This document shows positions 1 to 7,695 of a stretch of DNA of 36,344 bases, piece by piece (within the stretch, counting starts at the first letter, position 1; every line of letters begins with the position of its first letter). Made by a program: the position numbers and the translations under genes. The stretch is from UBA1046 sp050945515 (GTDB lineage: Bacteria; Bacillota; Clostridia; Saccharofermentanales; DTU023), in the NCBI GenBank assembly GCA_050945515.1, contig JBMNTB010000018.1, positions 1-36,344 of the forward strand, read 5' to 3'. The notes under the pieces are model-generated. The model saw only the letters and a program-made list of their open reading frames with translations. It did not search any database and was not told the origin of the DNA.

Positions 1-51
1 ACCTTGGATGTAGCCCATGAACTTACCTCCGTTGTGCGTCTTCTCTATCAT
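1..51 (-). CDS. Possible 5' end of a leftward gene, cut by the window edge
   Basis: On the minus strand an ATG at 49-51 opens a frame that stays open for 17 codons to the window edge, reading MIEKTHNGGKFMGYIQG. A weak purine-rich stretch (GGTAG) lies upstream. It sits beside insertion-sequence debris, so it may be the start of a transposase, but 17 residues are too few to assign a family. Chance is a real alternative. Confidence 0.25.
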   Translation of the reverse strand, partial: MIEKTHNGGKFMGYIQG

Positions 52-74
52 TATTTTACTACCTTTGCTGGATA

Positions 75-182
75 AATAACCCCAAAAGTATGCTGAAATA
101 CCGTGTTTTCGGACACTCTGGCCACAATTTGTGAAATTACCCCCAAAAGTTGTACTGCACAGTACAATTACAGGGGGTAATT
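75..182. repeat. IS-end-like repeats and nested palindrome
   Basis: AATTACCCCC at 135-144 is the exact reverse complement of GGGGGTAATT at 173-182. Nested inside, TTGTACTG at 150-157 is the exact reverse complement of CAGTACAA at 160-167. A similar stretch at 75-95 (AATAACCCCAAAAG start) resembles 135-157 (AATTACCCCCAAAAG start) in direct orientation. The copy of GTTTTCGGACA at 105-115 recurs near the tRNA-Ser. The layout suits abutting insertion-sequence ends or a hairpin just upstream of the transposase remnant at 188. Confidence 0.5.
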
Positions 183-187
183 CATTT

Positions 188-421
188 ATGAAATAGACCG
201 GAGAAAGCAAGCTAAAAATAGTTCTGGAACATCTTGAAGAAGGCACCACAATTGGCGAATTGTCAAAGGAATACGGTATTGATGCTTCGAACATCAAGTA
301 TTACGTAAATTTATTTCAAAAACACGGTCCGATTATATTCACTAATCCCGAGGAGCAGCGAAGCTATTCTCGGGAACGGGTCAATAAGAAAAATGTCGCA
401 CGGCTTATGCAAAAATATTGA
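188..421 (+). pseudogene. Remnant of an IS transposase helix-turn-helix subunit (OrfA-like)
   Basis: The frame beginning ATG at 188 has a TAG stop as its third codon, then reads openly for about 74 codons to TGA at 419-421. The decoded peptide contains KLKIVLEHLEEG, then IGELSKEYGIDASNIKYYV, then LFQKHG. That is the layout of the N-terminal helix-turn-helix of IS3-type OrfA or related transposase subunits. The early stop and the absence of any DDE catalytic domain downstream show a dead fragment. The next gene, a diguanylate cyclase, follows within about 130 bases. The family assignment is from motif resemblance only. Confidence 0.6.
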
Positions 422-548
422 AATCTTGTGGCATGATGCAGAGCATGTCCGGAATGAGACGATCTGTCTGCTGTCAACACTTTATACGCTACATAATATA
501 GGCTATAGTGGTATCGGAAAATATTTTTACAGAAAGGTTAAGATGTAA

Positions 549-1592
549 TTGGGCAAAAATAAATATCTCGCTCAGATTTCACAGGCGATTTTGCTTTTTA
601 TACTGACTGGAATAATAGCTTACTCAATGTGGCTTTTTAAAGAGATTAACGGAACCGCGCGTGTAATCAATTATTCAGGTATTGCCAGAGGCGGCGCTCA
701 GAGAATTGTTAAGCTCGAAAGCAACTTTATCAATGCGGACGAAAAAATTTTCTATATTGACGGGATACTTCATGAACTAAAAGAAGGCGGAACAGAATAT
801 CAGATTAAGCCTATAATGCTTCCGAGCTATCAAGAAAAATTGGAAGTTCAAAAAGAAGCATGGGATAGAATCAAGCTCCGTATTTATGAACTCAGGGCAT
901 CGGGAAGCGAAGAAGCTCATAAAGCACTGATAAATGATAGCGAAGAATATTTTAATATATGTAATGAAACCGTTTCGGCTGCCGAGGATTACTCCCAAGA
1001 TTTGTCCGACAAACTGAGGAAGCTTGAAGTATTGATGATTGTTATACTTATAATCTTATCTTCCATTGCAATATACAGGTCGGTATTGATTACCATTGAA
1101 TTCAGAAAAAATGTAGCTCTGGGGAGCAAGGCCTATACGGATGCGCTTACGGGTGCAAAAAGCAGGGCGTTTTTCGATGAAAATATTAACATGCTCTTTG
1201 AGACGGAAGAGGAATGTACCTTTATATTTATAGATATAGATAGGCTGAAATATGTCAATGACACTTACGGGCACGAAGAAGGCGATAAATACATAAAACA
1301 CATCGTTGAAAGAATAAAAAGCCATTTCCGCAGCACGGATATATTATTTAGGCTCGGGGGCGATGAATTTGGTCTTTTTCTTGGCGGTTGCAGGGAGTCA
1401 ATTGCATTGGGCCTGATTGATGCTGCGAGGGAAGATGTAGTAAATGACAAGACCCGTGGATATGAGTGCAGCTTCAGCTACGGTACGGTATACAAGGAAA
1501 AAGGCGAGATTGCCGATGTGGATGCGCTTATTAAGGAAAGCGATGAGAAGATGTATCGTTTCAAGAAAGAACAGAGAAAGGAAAGGGAATAA
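549..1592 (+). CDS. Membrane-anchored GGDEF diguanylate cyclase
   Basis: Predicted to make cyclic di-GMP from two GTP at the inner face of the membrane. The 347-residue protein has a first membrane helix (about 10-28), an external helical sensor (about 30-160) whose start, INYSGIARGGAQR, resembles the PilJ/NarX-type N-terminal domain, a second helix (about 160-178), and a GGDEF domain from about residue 195. The active-site GGDEF is intact at 270-274. An RxxD inhibitory site (RSTD, 261-264) lies exactly five residues before it, so product inhibition is likely. The start is TTG at 549, with AGAAAGG about 12 bases upstream. The gene is AT-rich relative to the rest of the window and lies between IS debris and a broken receptor gene. 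The ligand is unknown. Confidence 0.88.
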   Translation: MGKNKYLAQISQAILLFILTGIIAYSMWLFKEINGTARVINYSGIARGGAQRIVKLESNFINADEKIFYIDGILHELKEGGTEYQIKPIMLPSYQEKLEVQKEAWDRIKLRIYELRASGSEEAHKALINDSEEYFNICNETVSAAEDYSQDLSDKLRKLEVLMIVILIILSSIAIYRSVLITIEFRKNVALGSKAYTDALTGAKSRAFFDENINMLFETEEECTFIFIDIDRLKYVNDTYGHEEGDKYIKHIVERIKSHFRSTDILFRLGGDEFGLFLGGCRESIALGLIDAAREDVVNDKTRGYECSFSYGTVYKEKGEIADVDALIKESDEKMYRFKKEQRKERE

Positions 1593-1664
1593 TATCTTTA
1601 ATTTCTGCGTACAAATAGATTTTTAAAAGAAGTGGAAGTGCCTCTTAATAGATCTCGTATCCGG

Positions 1665-2890
1665 TTATAATCTTCTGTCACCAGGCAATTTTGCAGGCAC
1701 AGTATTCCTGAGTCTTTTTTTGTCCTCTTCTTCCCTTATCCTTCTTCTCTCGCTATAGTCATTAAACTGGTTTATTATCATTATGACTATATAACCCGAT
1801 ATACCTATACGCAGATAGAAAGATGATACCGTTTGTTCATTTACGAAATATGATACTGCCTCCGCAACTGCAAAGATAAAAAGAACCGACAGTGACTTTA
1901 ATTCTCTCAGAGCTATCTTGTTTTTGTAGGTAATGGCTTCTAGCAAAAAAATTACCAGATAGTACACACACATTAATACTATAAGTCCTACCGCTACAAA
2001 AACGGTATCCGAAAGACCGAATATATTGAAATACTCCAAACCCAGACTGACAACTGAATTTATAATTATTAAAGCTATTAAAACATCGTCAAATAATCTC
2101 CTTTTCATCGGAACGGTTTCCCTTATGTATAAACAAGCGGGCACAGGAGCGACCAATGTCATAAGAAGCGTAATCCTCGTGGTATAGTATGTGTTTTCGG
2201 TTAAAAGCTGCAACATTCCCGATGCACCTAAAAACCAGTTGCCCATAATAAAAATATATATACCCAAGTAAAGAAAACCCCGATTTTTCTCCTTGTAAAT
2301 CCCAAAGATAAAATAGGCAAGAATAATTAATAATCCTAAAATTATAAGAACAGGAAGGAAAGCATTTCACAAACCATGTTGGGAAAAGATGTGTCCGTAC
2401 AGGGCGCTTTCAGAACCTATAAAAACTTCGGAAACGGAACCTTGTGAAGCGGCTCTGTTGGAAAAAAGGGACATCTCAATTTCCTTGCCCTTGCATTCAG
2501 GCTTAGTTTTTACGAACGCCAAAAGTCACCAAAATCCCTTCCCAAAAATTTATCGCTATCATTGCCTACGTCATAAACCGTTTCTCCGTCAATTTTGATA
2601 AGAACGGACTGTGTATTGGATCTAATAGCTATCATTGAACAATCGGGCAGATTTCCGGGGATAGTGTTTCTTATCACTAAAGGTTCGGTTTCTTCCACAT
2701 CAAAACGGTAAGGCAAACTGAAATTTTCCTTGTATCCGTCGCCTTTCCAAGTACAACCGTCTGAAAAAGTAACCACATCTCTATCAAGAAGATAGATATT
2801 CGGCATATCCAAAATATTCGGATAAATCAATATAGAAAGAAATATAACGCCTAGCAACACAAAAAAAGCTATCTCATTAACTTTTTTCAA
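1665..2890 (-). pseudogene. Broken 7TM membrane receptor (jelly-roll plus 7TM, output domain lost)
   Basis: Three collinear pieces rebuild one protein. The N-terminal part (TTG start at 2890) has a membrane anchor and a beta-rich external domain with phrases such as VLIKIDGETVYDVG. Near 2519 the reading frame shifts by one; DFW in the first frame joins AFVKTKPECKGKEIEM in the next, as if one G had been lost. A TGA stop then interrupts at 2367-2369, and the frame resumes with a run of about seven hydrophobic helices to 1665. In this family, found next to GGDEF or kinase domains, the last helix is followed by a linker like RRRIREEEDKKRLR and then the output domain. Here the protein ends 13 residues after that linker. 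It is therefore a triply damaged receptor, probably once a diguanylate cyclase. Confidence 0.78.
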
Positions 2891-3243
2891 GTACTATTCA
2901 CCCACCCCTCCATGAAATAAATATATCATGATTTAAATGTAGTTATTTATCCATTTTTCTGTTCTCAACGCTGAGATTCCAACGTTAAAGTCGCTCTTGT
3001 CATAGGGAGTCGGCCTTTTTGTTTCTGTCATCATCTTTAATCAATGATTGTCTAAATAGTTCATGCTATATAACTTCTGTTCTACTCCTAGTTTGTATCC
3101 GTTCTGATCTAAGAGAAGTGGGACTCATTTTATGGCGCCTTCGATAAAAAAGCGGTCTATGTTACGGGAATGACGATTATTTGTTCTGAATGGTATGACA
3201 TAGTAAAATAAGAAACAGGATTTTAATATATGGAGGTACCAAT
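2891..3243. other. Intergenic stretch between the broken receptor and sodB
   Basis: AT-rich DNA without an intact gene. It holds the leader of the minus-strand receptor remnant, a short coding-like fragment (3113-3210) and the sodB leader. A candidate promoter for sodB is TTGTTC at 3181-3186, a 17-base spacer, and TAAAAT at 3204-3209; this is weak. A good ribosome-binding site (GGAGGT, 3232-3237) precedes the sodB ATG. Confidence 0.5.
3113..3210 (+). pseudogene. Short coding-like fragment, possible gene tail
   Basis: One frame reads from just after a TAA to a TAA at about 3208-3210, giving EKWDSFYGAFDKK, then AVYVTGMTIICSEWYDIVK. The composition looks like real protein rather than random AT-rich translation, and it has no start codon. 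It may be the 3' remnant of a deleted gene. I do not recognise the family, and chance cannot be excluded. Confidence 0.25.
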
Positions 3244-3819
3244 ATGGAGCATAAATTACCTAAACTGCCTTTCGGCGAGGACGCACTGGAGCCGGTAATT
3301 TCCAAGGAAACTATCGAATACCACTATGGTAAGCATCATCAGACTTATGTCACAAATCTGAATAATCTTATAGTAGGAACTGAGTTTGAAGATATGGAGC
3401 TGGAGGATATTATTAAGAAGTCCAGCGGCGGCATCTTCAATAATGCAGCTCAGGTCTATAACCACACTTTCTACTGGAACTGCCTGGCACCAGCGGCCGG
3501 TGGCAAACCTACGGGCAAACTGGCTGAGGCGATCGATGAGGCCTTTGGCTCATTTGACAAGTTCAAGGAATTGTTCTCGGCCAAGGCTATCGGAACTTTC
3601 GGTTCCGGCTGGGCTTGGCTGGTCAAGAATCAGGACGGCGGTCTGGAGATTGTCAGCACTAGCAATGCGGAAAATCCGATCACCAAGGGACAGACGCCGC
3701 TTTTGACTTGTGATGTCTGGGAGCATGCCTATTATATCGATTACAGAAATGCCCGCGCTAAATATGTGGAAAAGTTCTGGGATCTGGTCAATTGGGATTT
3801 TGTGGCCGGCAATTATTAG
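3244..3819 (+). CDS. sodB: Superoxide dismutase, iron type
   Basis: Cytoplasmic enzyme converting superoxide to hydrogen peroxide and oxygen. The 191-residue protein matches the Fe/Mn-SOD family end to end, and by recall is very close to enterobacterial SodB (about 193 residues): EYHYGKHHQTYVTNLNNL and QVYNHTFYWNCLAP are near-identical blocks. Metal ligands are H27, H74, D157 and H161. Q70, in the FNNAAQ segment, is the position typical of iron enzymes, whereas manganese enzymes usually carry this glutamine elsewhere. GGAGGT precedes the ATG by six bases. The gene is monocistronic, with its own terminator at 3849-3873. The similarity to a proteobacterial form in a Firmicute-type chromosome suggests transfer or an anaerobe-wide iron SOD clade. 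Confidence 0.95.
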   Translation: MEHKLPKLPFGEDALEPVISKETIEYHYGKHHQTYVTNLNNLIVGTEFEDMELEDIIKKSSGGIFNNAAQVYNHTFYWNCLAPAAGGKPTGKLAEAIDEAFGSFDKFKELFSAKAIGTFGSGWAWLVKNQDGGLEIVSTSNAENPITKGQTPLLTCDVWEHAYYIDYRNARAKYVEKFWDLVNWDFVAGNY

Positions 3820-3848
3820 TCATTGGTTAGTTCACATAGTACAAGTCA

Positions 3849-3880
3849 AAGGGCGGATCTGAAGTCCGCCCTTCGTTTGT
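3849..3880 (+). terminator. Rho-independent terminator after sodB
   Basis: AAGGGCGGA (3849-3857) pairs perfectly with TCCGCCCTT (3865-3873) around a 7-base loop, followed by a T-rich stretch. The symmetric ends allow it to act for the convergent antiporter gene too. Confidence 0.8.
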
Positions 3881-3912
3881 GTCAGCCCGTTGTCACTGGG
3901 TAGCGAAAGATA

Positions 3913-5514
3913 TTATTCCGCCAGCCAGCTGATCACGACCAGATCATCGCACAAAATTCGGACATCGCCGGTAGGTATAATTACTTCGTCTTGACGTTTC
4001 AACAGGATGATTCTTTCCTGGGCGTGCAATTTAAGATCTCTGATCAGACGACCCTCAAAACGATCACCGGCTTCGATGGTCCGTTCACTGAGGGTGATAT
4101 GTTCGCTCTCGTCATCGTAATGCAGAGCACTTAAGACCAGGCGGTCACCTTCCTCAATCACGGTTTGACCACTGGGTAGAAATTGTTTCTCGCCACGTTC
4201 AACAATAACGACCCTGATATCCTTGGGCAGGAAAATATCCTGAAGCATCTGTTTAATCCAGGGATGATCGGGATAGATTTCAGTTATGACGAAATGTACA
4301 TTTCGCGCCTCTTCATAATCGGTAAAGGTTTTCAGTACATCGCCCTCGGGATCATACATCCGTGTTTTGATCGCTACCATAGGCATCAGGCCGCCCTGGA
4401 TAGCCAGTGACAGCAGCACTACGGTAAAGACAATATGGAATAGATCATACTGTAATTCTACTGTGCTGACAGCCACAATGGCGAACACGATACTGGCGGC
4501 TCCTCTGATCCCGGCCCAGGATATTACCAGCTTCTGAGGCAGCGAGGAGTTACGCATCGGAAGCATTAAGCCGAAAACACTGACCGGCCTGGAGATCAGA
4601 GTCATGAACAGCATGACTAGCAAAGCAGCCGGGAAAACCTCGATAATGCTGTGCAAGTCCGACAGCAATCCCAGGACGAAGAAGATCAGGATCTGAGCCA
4701 TCATATTGATACCATCGAAAAAGGCCACCAGATCTCTCTTGGACTGGAATTCCTGATTGCCCAACACGATACCGATAATATAGACACTCAGATAACCATT
4801 GCCGCTGAGCAGCTCAGCCAGAGCATAACCGAGCAAGGCAACGGCGATGGTAAAAACCTCATTGCCGCCGCCCTTGAAGAAAATATTGCGGCGCATGAGA
4901 ATGACCAAGGCGTAAGAGATCAGGCCGCCCACAGCAACACCGACGGCAACCTGCAGAAACAGCATCAATAGTGCCTCTCCCGGCTTGATGCCGCCCTGAA
5001 TCAAGGCTAGGCAGACAATAGTTAAAATATAGGAGAAGGGGTCGTTGGAACCTGATTCCATTTCTAACAGTGAGTCTGTATTCTCTTTTAAGGAGAGTTT
5101 GCGCCGTCTGAGGATAGAAAAGACGGAAGCGGCATCCGTAGAGCCGATCACACTGCCTAAGAGCAGGGACTCAACCAGGGGGAAGCCCAATACATAATGA
5201 ACAAAGATGCCGGTGATAGCCGCAGTTAAAAAAACGCCAAAAGAGGCAAGTATCAGCGCTTTGCCCGCTACCGGCTTTGCTGCCCGCCAGCTGGTACCGA
5301 AACCGCCATAAAACATGATGAAGATTAAGGCTATAGAGCAGACCTTGTTTGCCAGTTCAAAATTGTCAAAATTACTCATTAAGTCCGAACTGCCAATCGC
5401 CATACCGAAAACTATAAAGATAAATAACATAGGAATGCCGGACTTATCCGACACTTCGCTCAGCAGCACGCTGACCAATACTACAACGCCTATAAATATT
5501 AGTGCCTGAATCAT
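3913..5514 (-). CDS. nhaP2: Potassium/sodium:proton antiporter, CPA1 NhaP2 type with C-terminal TrkA-C-like domains
   Basis: Membrane antiporter exchanging K+ or Na+ for protons, used in pH and ion balance. The first about 390 of 533 residues form some twelve hydrophobic helices. The family's ion-site motifs are present: GSTDAA with D127, and ESGSNDP with N157 and D158. The cytoplasmic tail (about 400-533) holds two beta-rich repeats resembling RCK/TrkA-C regulatory domains (PSGQTVIEEGDRLVLSA is typical), which bind nucleotides or ions in related transporters. Length and order match the NhaP2/CvrA class. The start is supported by AAAGGGGGAA upstream of the ATG at 5514. The gene stands alone, convergent with sodB. 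Ion preference cannot be read from sequence. Confidence 0.9.
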   Translation of the reverse strand: MIQALIFIGVVVLVSVLLSEVSDKSGIPMLFIFIVFGMAIGSSDLMSNFDNFELANKVCSIALIFIMFYGGFGTSWRAAKPVAGKALILASFGVFLTAAITGIFVHYVLGFPLVESLLLGSVIGSTDAASVFSILRRRKLSLKENTDSLLEMESGSNDPFSYILTIVCLALIQGGIKPGEALLMLFLQVAVGVAVGGLISYALVILMRRNIFFKGGGNEVFTIAVALLGYALAELLSGNGYLSVYIIGIVLGNQEFQSKRDLVAFFDGINMMAQILIFFVLGLLSDLHSIIEVFPAALLVMLFMTLISRPVSVFGLMLPMRNSSLPQKLVISWAGIRGAASIVFAIVAVSTVELQYDLFHIVFTVVLLSLAIQGGLMPMVAIKTRMYDPEGDVLKTFTDYEEARNVHFVITEIYPDHPWIKQMLQDIFLPKDIRVVIVERGEKQFLPSGQTVIEEGDRLVLSALHYDDESEHITLSERTIEAGDRFEGRLIRDLKLHAQERIILLKRQDEVIIPTGDVRILCDDLVVISWLAE

Positions 5515-5825
5515 ATTTACCGTTTCCCCCTTTATATCGCTCCGGGCAGACGATATGACGCCTTCGAAACATTTTGATTAATATACCATATCCGGACCGC
5601 TGATCGCCATTGCCGGAGCATTCCTTCTCCCTTGCTCTGCTATGCCACGGCACACTCCCTAGCTGAAAAACTATAATGGTACAAGAAATTGTATCAACAG
5701 CTGCGTTTCTATGTTGGACCAGGCTGTCCGAAAACAGCTCGTGTCCAATCTATTGGGTACAGTTTATATAGCCGGAGAATAAAAATGTCCGAAAACGCCT
5801 GCAAATAGGACGTTTTCGGACATTG
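5515..5825. other. Gene-free stretch upstream of the antiporter
   Basis: Contains the antiporter leader, the tRNA-Ser terminator (5786-5822) and an extra copy of TGTCCGAAAAC at 5725-5735. I see no convincing open reading frame and no recognisable RNA other than the tRNA terminator. Confidence 0.5.
5780..5822 (-). terminator. Strong terminator for the tRNA-Ser
   Basis: TGTCCGAAAACG (5786-5797) is perfectly complementary to CGTTTTCGGACA (5811-5822) across a 13-base loop. Read on the minus strand the stem is followed by TTTTT (complement of 5781-5785), a standard rho-independent terminator just below the tRNA. Its arm sequence recurs elsewhere in the window, so it may have come from a mobile-element end. 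Confidence 0.85.
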
Positions 5826-5916
5826 TGGTGGAGAAAGAGGGATTCGAACCCTCGCTGGAGTTGCCCCCACTAACGGTTTAGCAAACCGTCCCCTTCGGCC
5901 TCTTGGGTATTTCTCC
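5826..5916 (-). tRNA. tRNA-Ser (anticodon GCU), with encoded CCA
   Basis: On the minus strand the acceptor arms GGAGAAA and TTTCTCC pair perfectly. The anticodon stem ACGGT/ACCGT encloses the loop TTGCTAA with anticodon GCT, reading AGC and AGU. A long variable arm and a T arm with GAGGG TTCGAAT CCCTC complete a class II serine tRNA of 91 bases, CCA included. The base before CCA reads A, whereas bacterial serine tRNAs usually have G there. A terminator follows directly. Confidence 0.95.
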
Positions 5917-6052
5917 GAAACTATCTGTTATCTATTATTGCCTTTACCGGTAAGAGCCGGCTTGCTTATTCTATCTGGCCATAAGCCCTTTGTCAAAGAT
6001 GACTTTAAGGATAGTTATATTGGCAGGTAATATCCTAGGCATCCGGTTTTCT

Positions 6053-6856
6053 TTAGCTATTGGATTCTAATCCGTCCTTCGTGAAGAATTTAAGCACAGC
6101 ATCCAAAGCATCGGGCCACATTTTGAAGCCATCCCGCTCTGCCAGATAGTTGGTTGCCCTCTGGTTTAAACCGCCCGGTGTCATTTCTCGCCAGATTTCA
6201 AGCACTTCATCAGCCTCGGCTCGCCGTGCCATATCCACCAGGGCGTCAAAGAAAGCCAGCGTGTAGTTGGAAGATTTATCCAGGCTCAAATCATGCTCTG
6301 AGCCCCAGCGGATCGTCTCTGAGAGCAAGCGTAGGAAAGGACTGACTAAGGCCGTGACTGTAATCAGAACATCAAGCTGGTATTCATTTTCAACAATGAC
6401 CAGTTTGCCGAGTTCACCAAAAACCTCCGCTATGCCTGGGTGATCAGGATAGAGCAGGATCGGGCCCTTACCATATTGAATGAAGGGCAGCGGAATTACC
6501 TTATTGACCGGCAGCCAGTCCGGCAGCATGGCCTTGGTATTTTCCAGAGATATGGGAGAGATCAGGCTGATCAGATGATGATCAGATCTGAACTTTAGTT
6601 CCGCCAATACACTAGGCGCAATTTGCGGTGTGACTGCCAGTACGATCCATTCAGCCTGGTCCAGCACTTCCTGATTGTTGCCCATCACCTGCACATAATT
6701 TGCTTCCTGCGCCAGTTGCTGTGCATTTTCTCGATTGCGTGGCGACAGGTAGATCTGCATCTCTCGTGTTCCGAATTTTAATAGACTCCGTACAATTGCT
6801 GAAGCCATCGTACCGACACCGACAAAACCAATTTTCAATACGCTTTTCTTTTCCAT
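6053..6856 (-). CDS. Pyrroline-5-carboxylate reductase-like protein (ProC family, divergent)
   Basis: The family reduces pyrroline-5-carboxylate to proline with NAD(P)H. The 267-residue protein begins with a Rossmann fold, GFVGVGTMASAIV at 10-22, typical of ProC. It later has MTPGG, the counterpart of the conserved SPGGTT segment in the C-terminal dimer domain. Overall length fits ProC (about 270). Much of the middle is unlike textbook ProC: the usual SPGGTT reads TPGGLN and the usual PN.P catalytic segment reads LPFIQYG. It may therefore act on a related imine or serve another role. The gene is single, reading away from the DUF1836 gene, with no other proline genes nearby. Confidence 0.75.
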   Translation of the reverse strand: MEKKSVLKIGFVGVGTMASAIVRSLLKFGTREMQIYLSPRNRENAQQLAQEANYVQVMGNNQEVLDQAEWIVLAVTPQIAPSVLAELKFRSDHHLISLISPISLENTKAMLPDWLPVNKVIPLPFIQYGKGPILLYPDHPGIAEVFGELGKLVIVENEYQLDVLITVTALVSPFLRLLSETIRWGSEHDLSLDKSSNYTLAFFDALVDMARRAEADEVLEIWREMTPGGLNQRATNYLAERDGFKMWPDALDAVLKFFTKDGLESNS

Positions 6857-6983
6857 GCCATTAAAATAACATAATTGCCTGCCACAGCAAAGAAATATAA
6901 TGTTGTCTTTAAGATCCTGCTGCAGAACAAGGCTTTTTTGCAGCTCAAGTTGGTATCTATTTTATGAACTTTTTTCAAAAGGC

Positions 6984-7012
6984 TTGACAGGCTTGTTTAT
7001 TTCGGTTAGATT
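6984..7012 (+). promoter_or_regulatory. Promoter of the DUF1836/acyl-CoA ligase operon
   Basis: TTGACA at 6984-6989, a 17-base spacer, then TAGATT at 7007-7012. The -35 box is perfect and the -10 matches four of six. It lies directly before the palindrome at 7015-7037. Confidence 0.7.
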
Positions 7013-7014
7013 CG

Positions 7015-7037
7015 TTGGCAGTTATAATAACTGCCAA
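7015..7037. promoter_or_regulatory. Palindromic operator candidate at the start of transcription
   Basis: TTGGCAGTTA (7015-7024) and TAACTGCCAA (7028-7037) form a perfect 10-bp inverted repeat with a 3-base centre, beginning two bases below the -10 box. This is a classic repressor-blocking position. The following gene encodes a DUF1836 helix-turn-helix-type protein, so autoregulation is plausible but not shown. Confidence 0.65.
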
Positions 7038-7076
7038 CTCAGATATGATGATTTGACTTAGTGCAGGAGAAGAGAA

Positions 7077-7667
7077 ATGAAGCTGCGAGAAGATCATATA
7101 TTTTTAACCAGAGGAAGAGTCCTGAGAGATTTTCATTTGCCGCGCTGGAATGAATTGCCGACGGAAGAAATGCTGCGACAACCAATGCTGGACTACATAG
7201 AGCAGGCTTTAGTTCCTCTTTTCCCTGAGAGAGCTATTATTACCGGCACTATGGTTCAAAACTATATCAAATGGGGTTTGGCACCGAGGCCTGTCAACAG
7301 AAAATATAGACGGATCCATTTTGCCTACTTCATAGTGCTGAGTATTTTTAAAGAGATTATCCCAACCCAGATTGTCCATACGGGCATTAATCTGCAGACC
7401 AGATTAATGAGTATCGAACAGGCATATGACAGCTTTTGCGCCCAAATAGAGGATTCTTTAAGACGAGCTACTTCGTTCTTGCTTGAACCTCTGCCTGAGG
7501 ACAAATTGCTGATATTCGACGGCTTAAAAGTTCCATTGCATAAGTTGAATCTGGCTTTTATCTGTGAATCACTGGCCTTTAAGCTGGTAGCGGAAATGTT
7601 TATCGCTGAACAGGGGATTATGGGTGCCTTACGAGCTATAGAAGCCATTTCCCCTGCGGCAGAATAG
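7077..7667 (+). CDS. DUF1836 protein, putative transcription regulator
   Basis: A 196-residue protein matching the DUF1836 (YkrK-like) family: LPRWNELP at about 22-29, then a helical segment and IITGTMVQNYIKWGLAPRPV, followed by KYRRIHFAYFIVL. That central block resembles a MerR-type winged helix-turn-helix, and family members are thought to be DNA-binding regulators. No catalytic motif is seen. The second half (about 110-196) is helical and less conserved. GGAGAAGAG precedes the ATG. The gene lies 28 bases before an acyl-CoA ligase, probably in the same transcript, and sits behind a palindrome it may bind. Function is inferred from family only. Confidence 0.8.
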   Translation: MKLREDHIFLTRGRVLRDFHLPRWNELPTEEMLRQPMLDYIEQALVPLFPERAIITGTMVQNYIKWGLAPRPVNRKYRRIHFAYFIVLSIFKEIIPTQIVHTGINLQTRLMSIEQAYDSFCAQIEDSLRRATSFLLEPLPEDKLLIFDGLKVPLHKLNLAFICESLAFKLVAEMFIAEQGIMGALRAIEAISPAAE

Positions 7668-7695
7668 ATTACTTATTAAAGAAAGTGAGTTCAAA

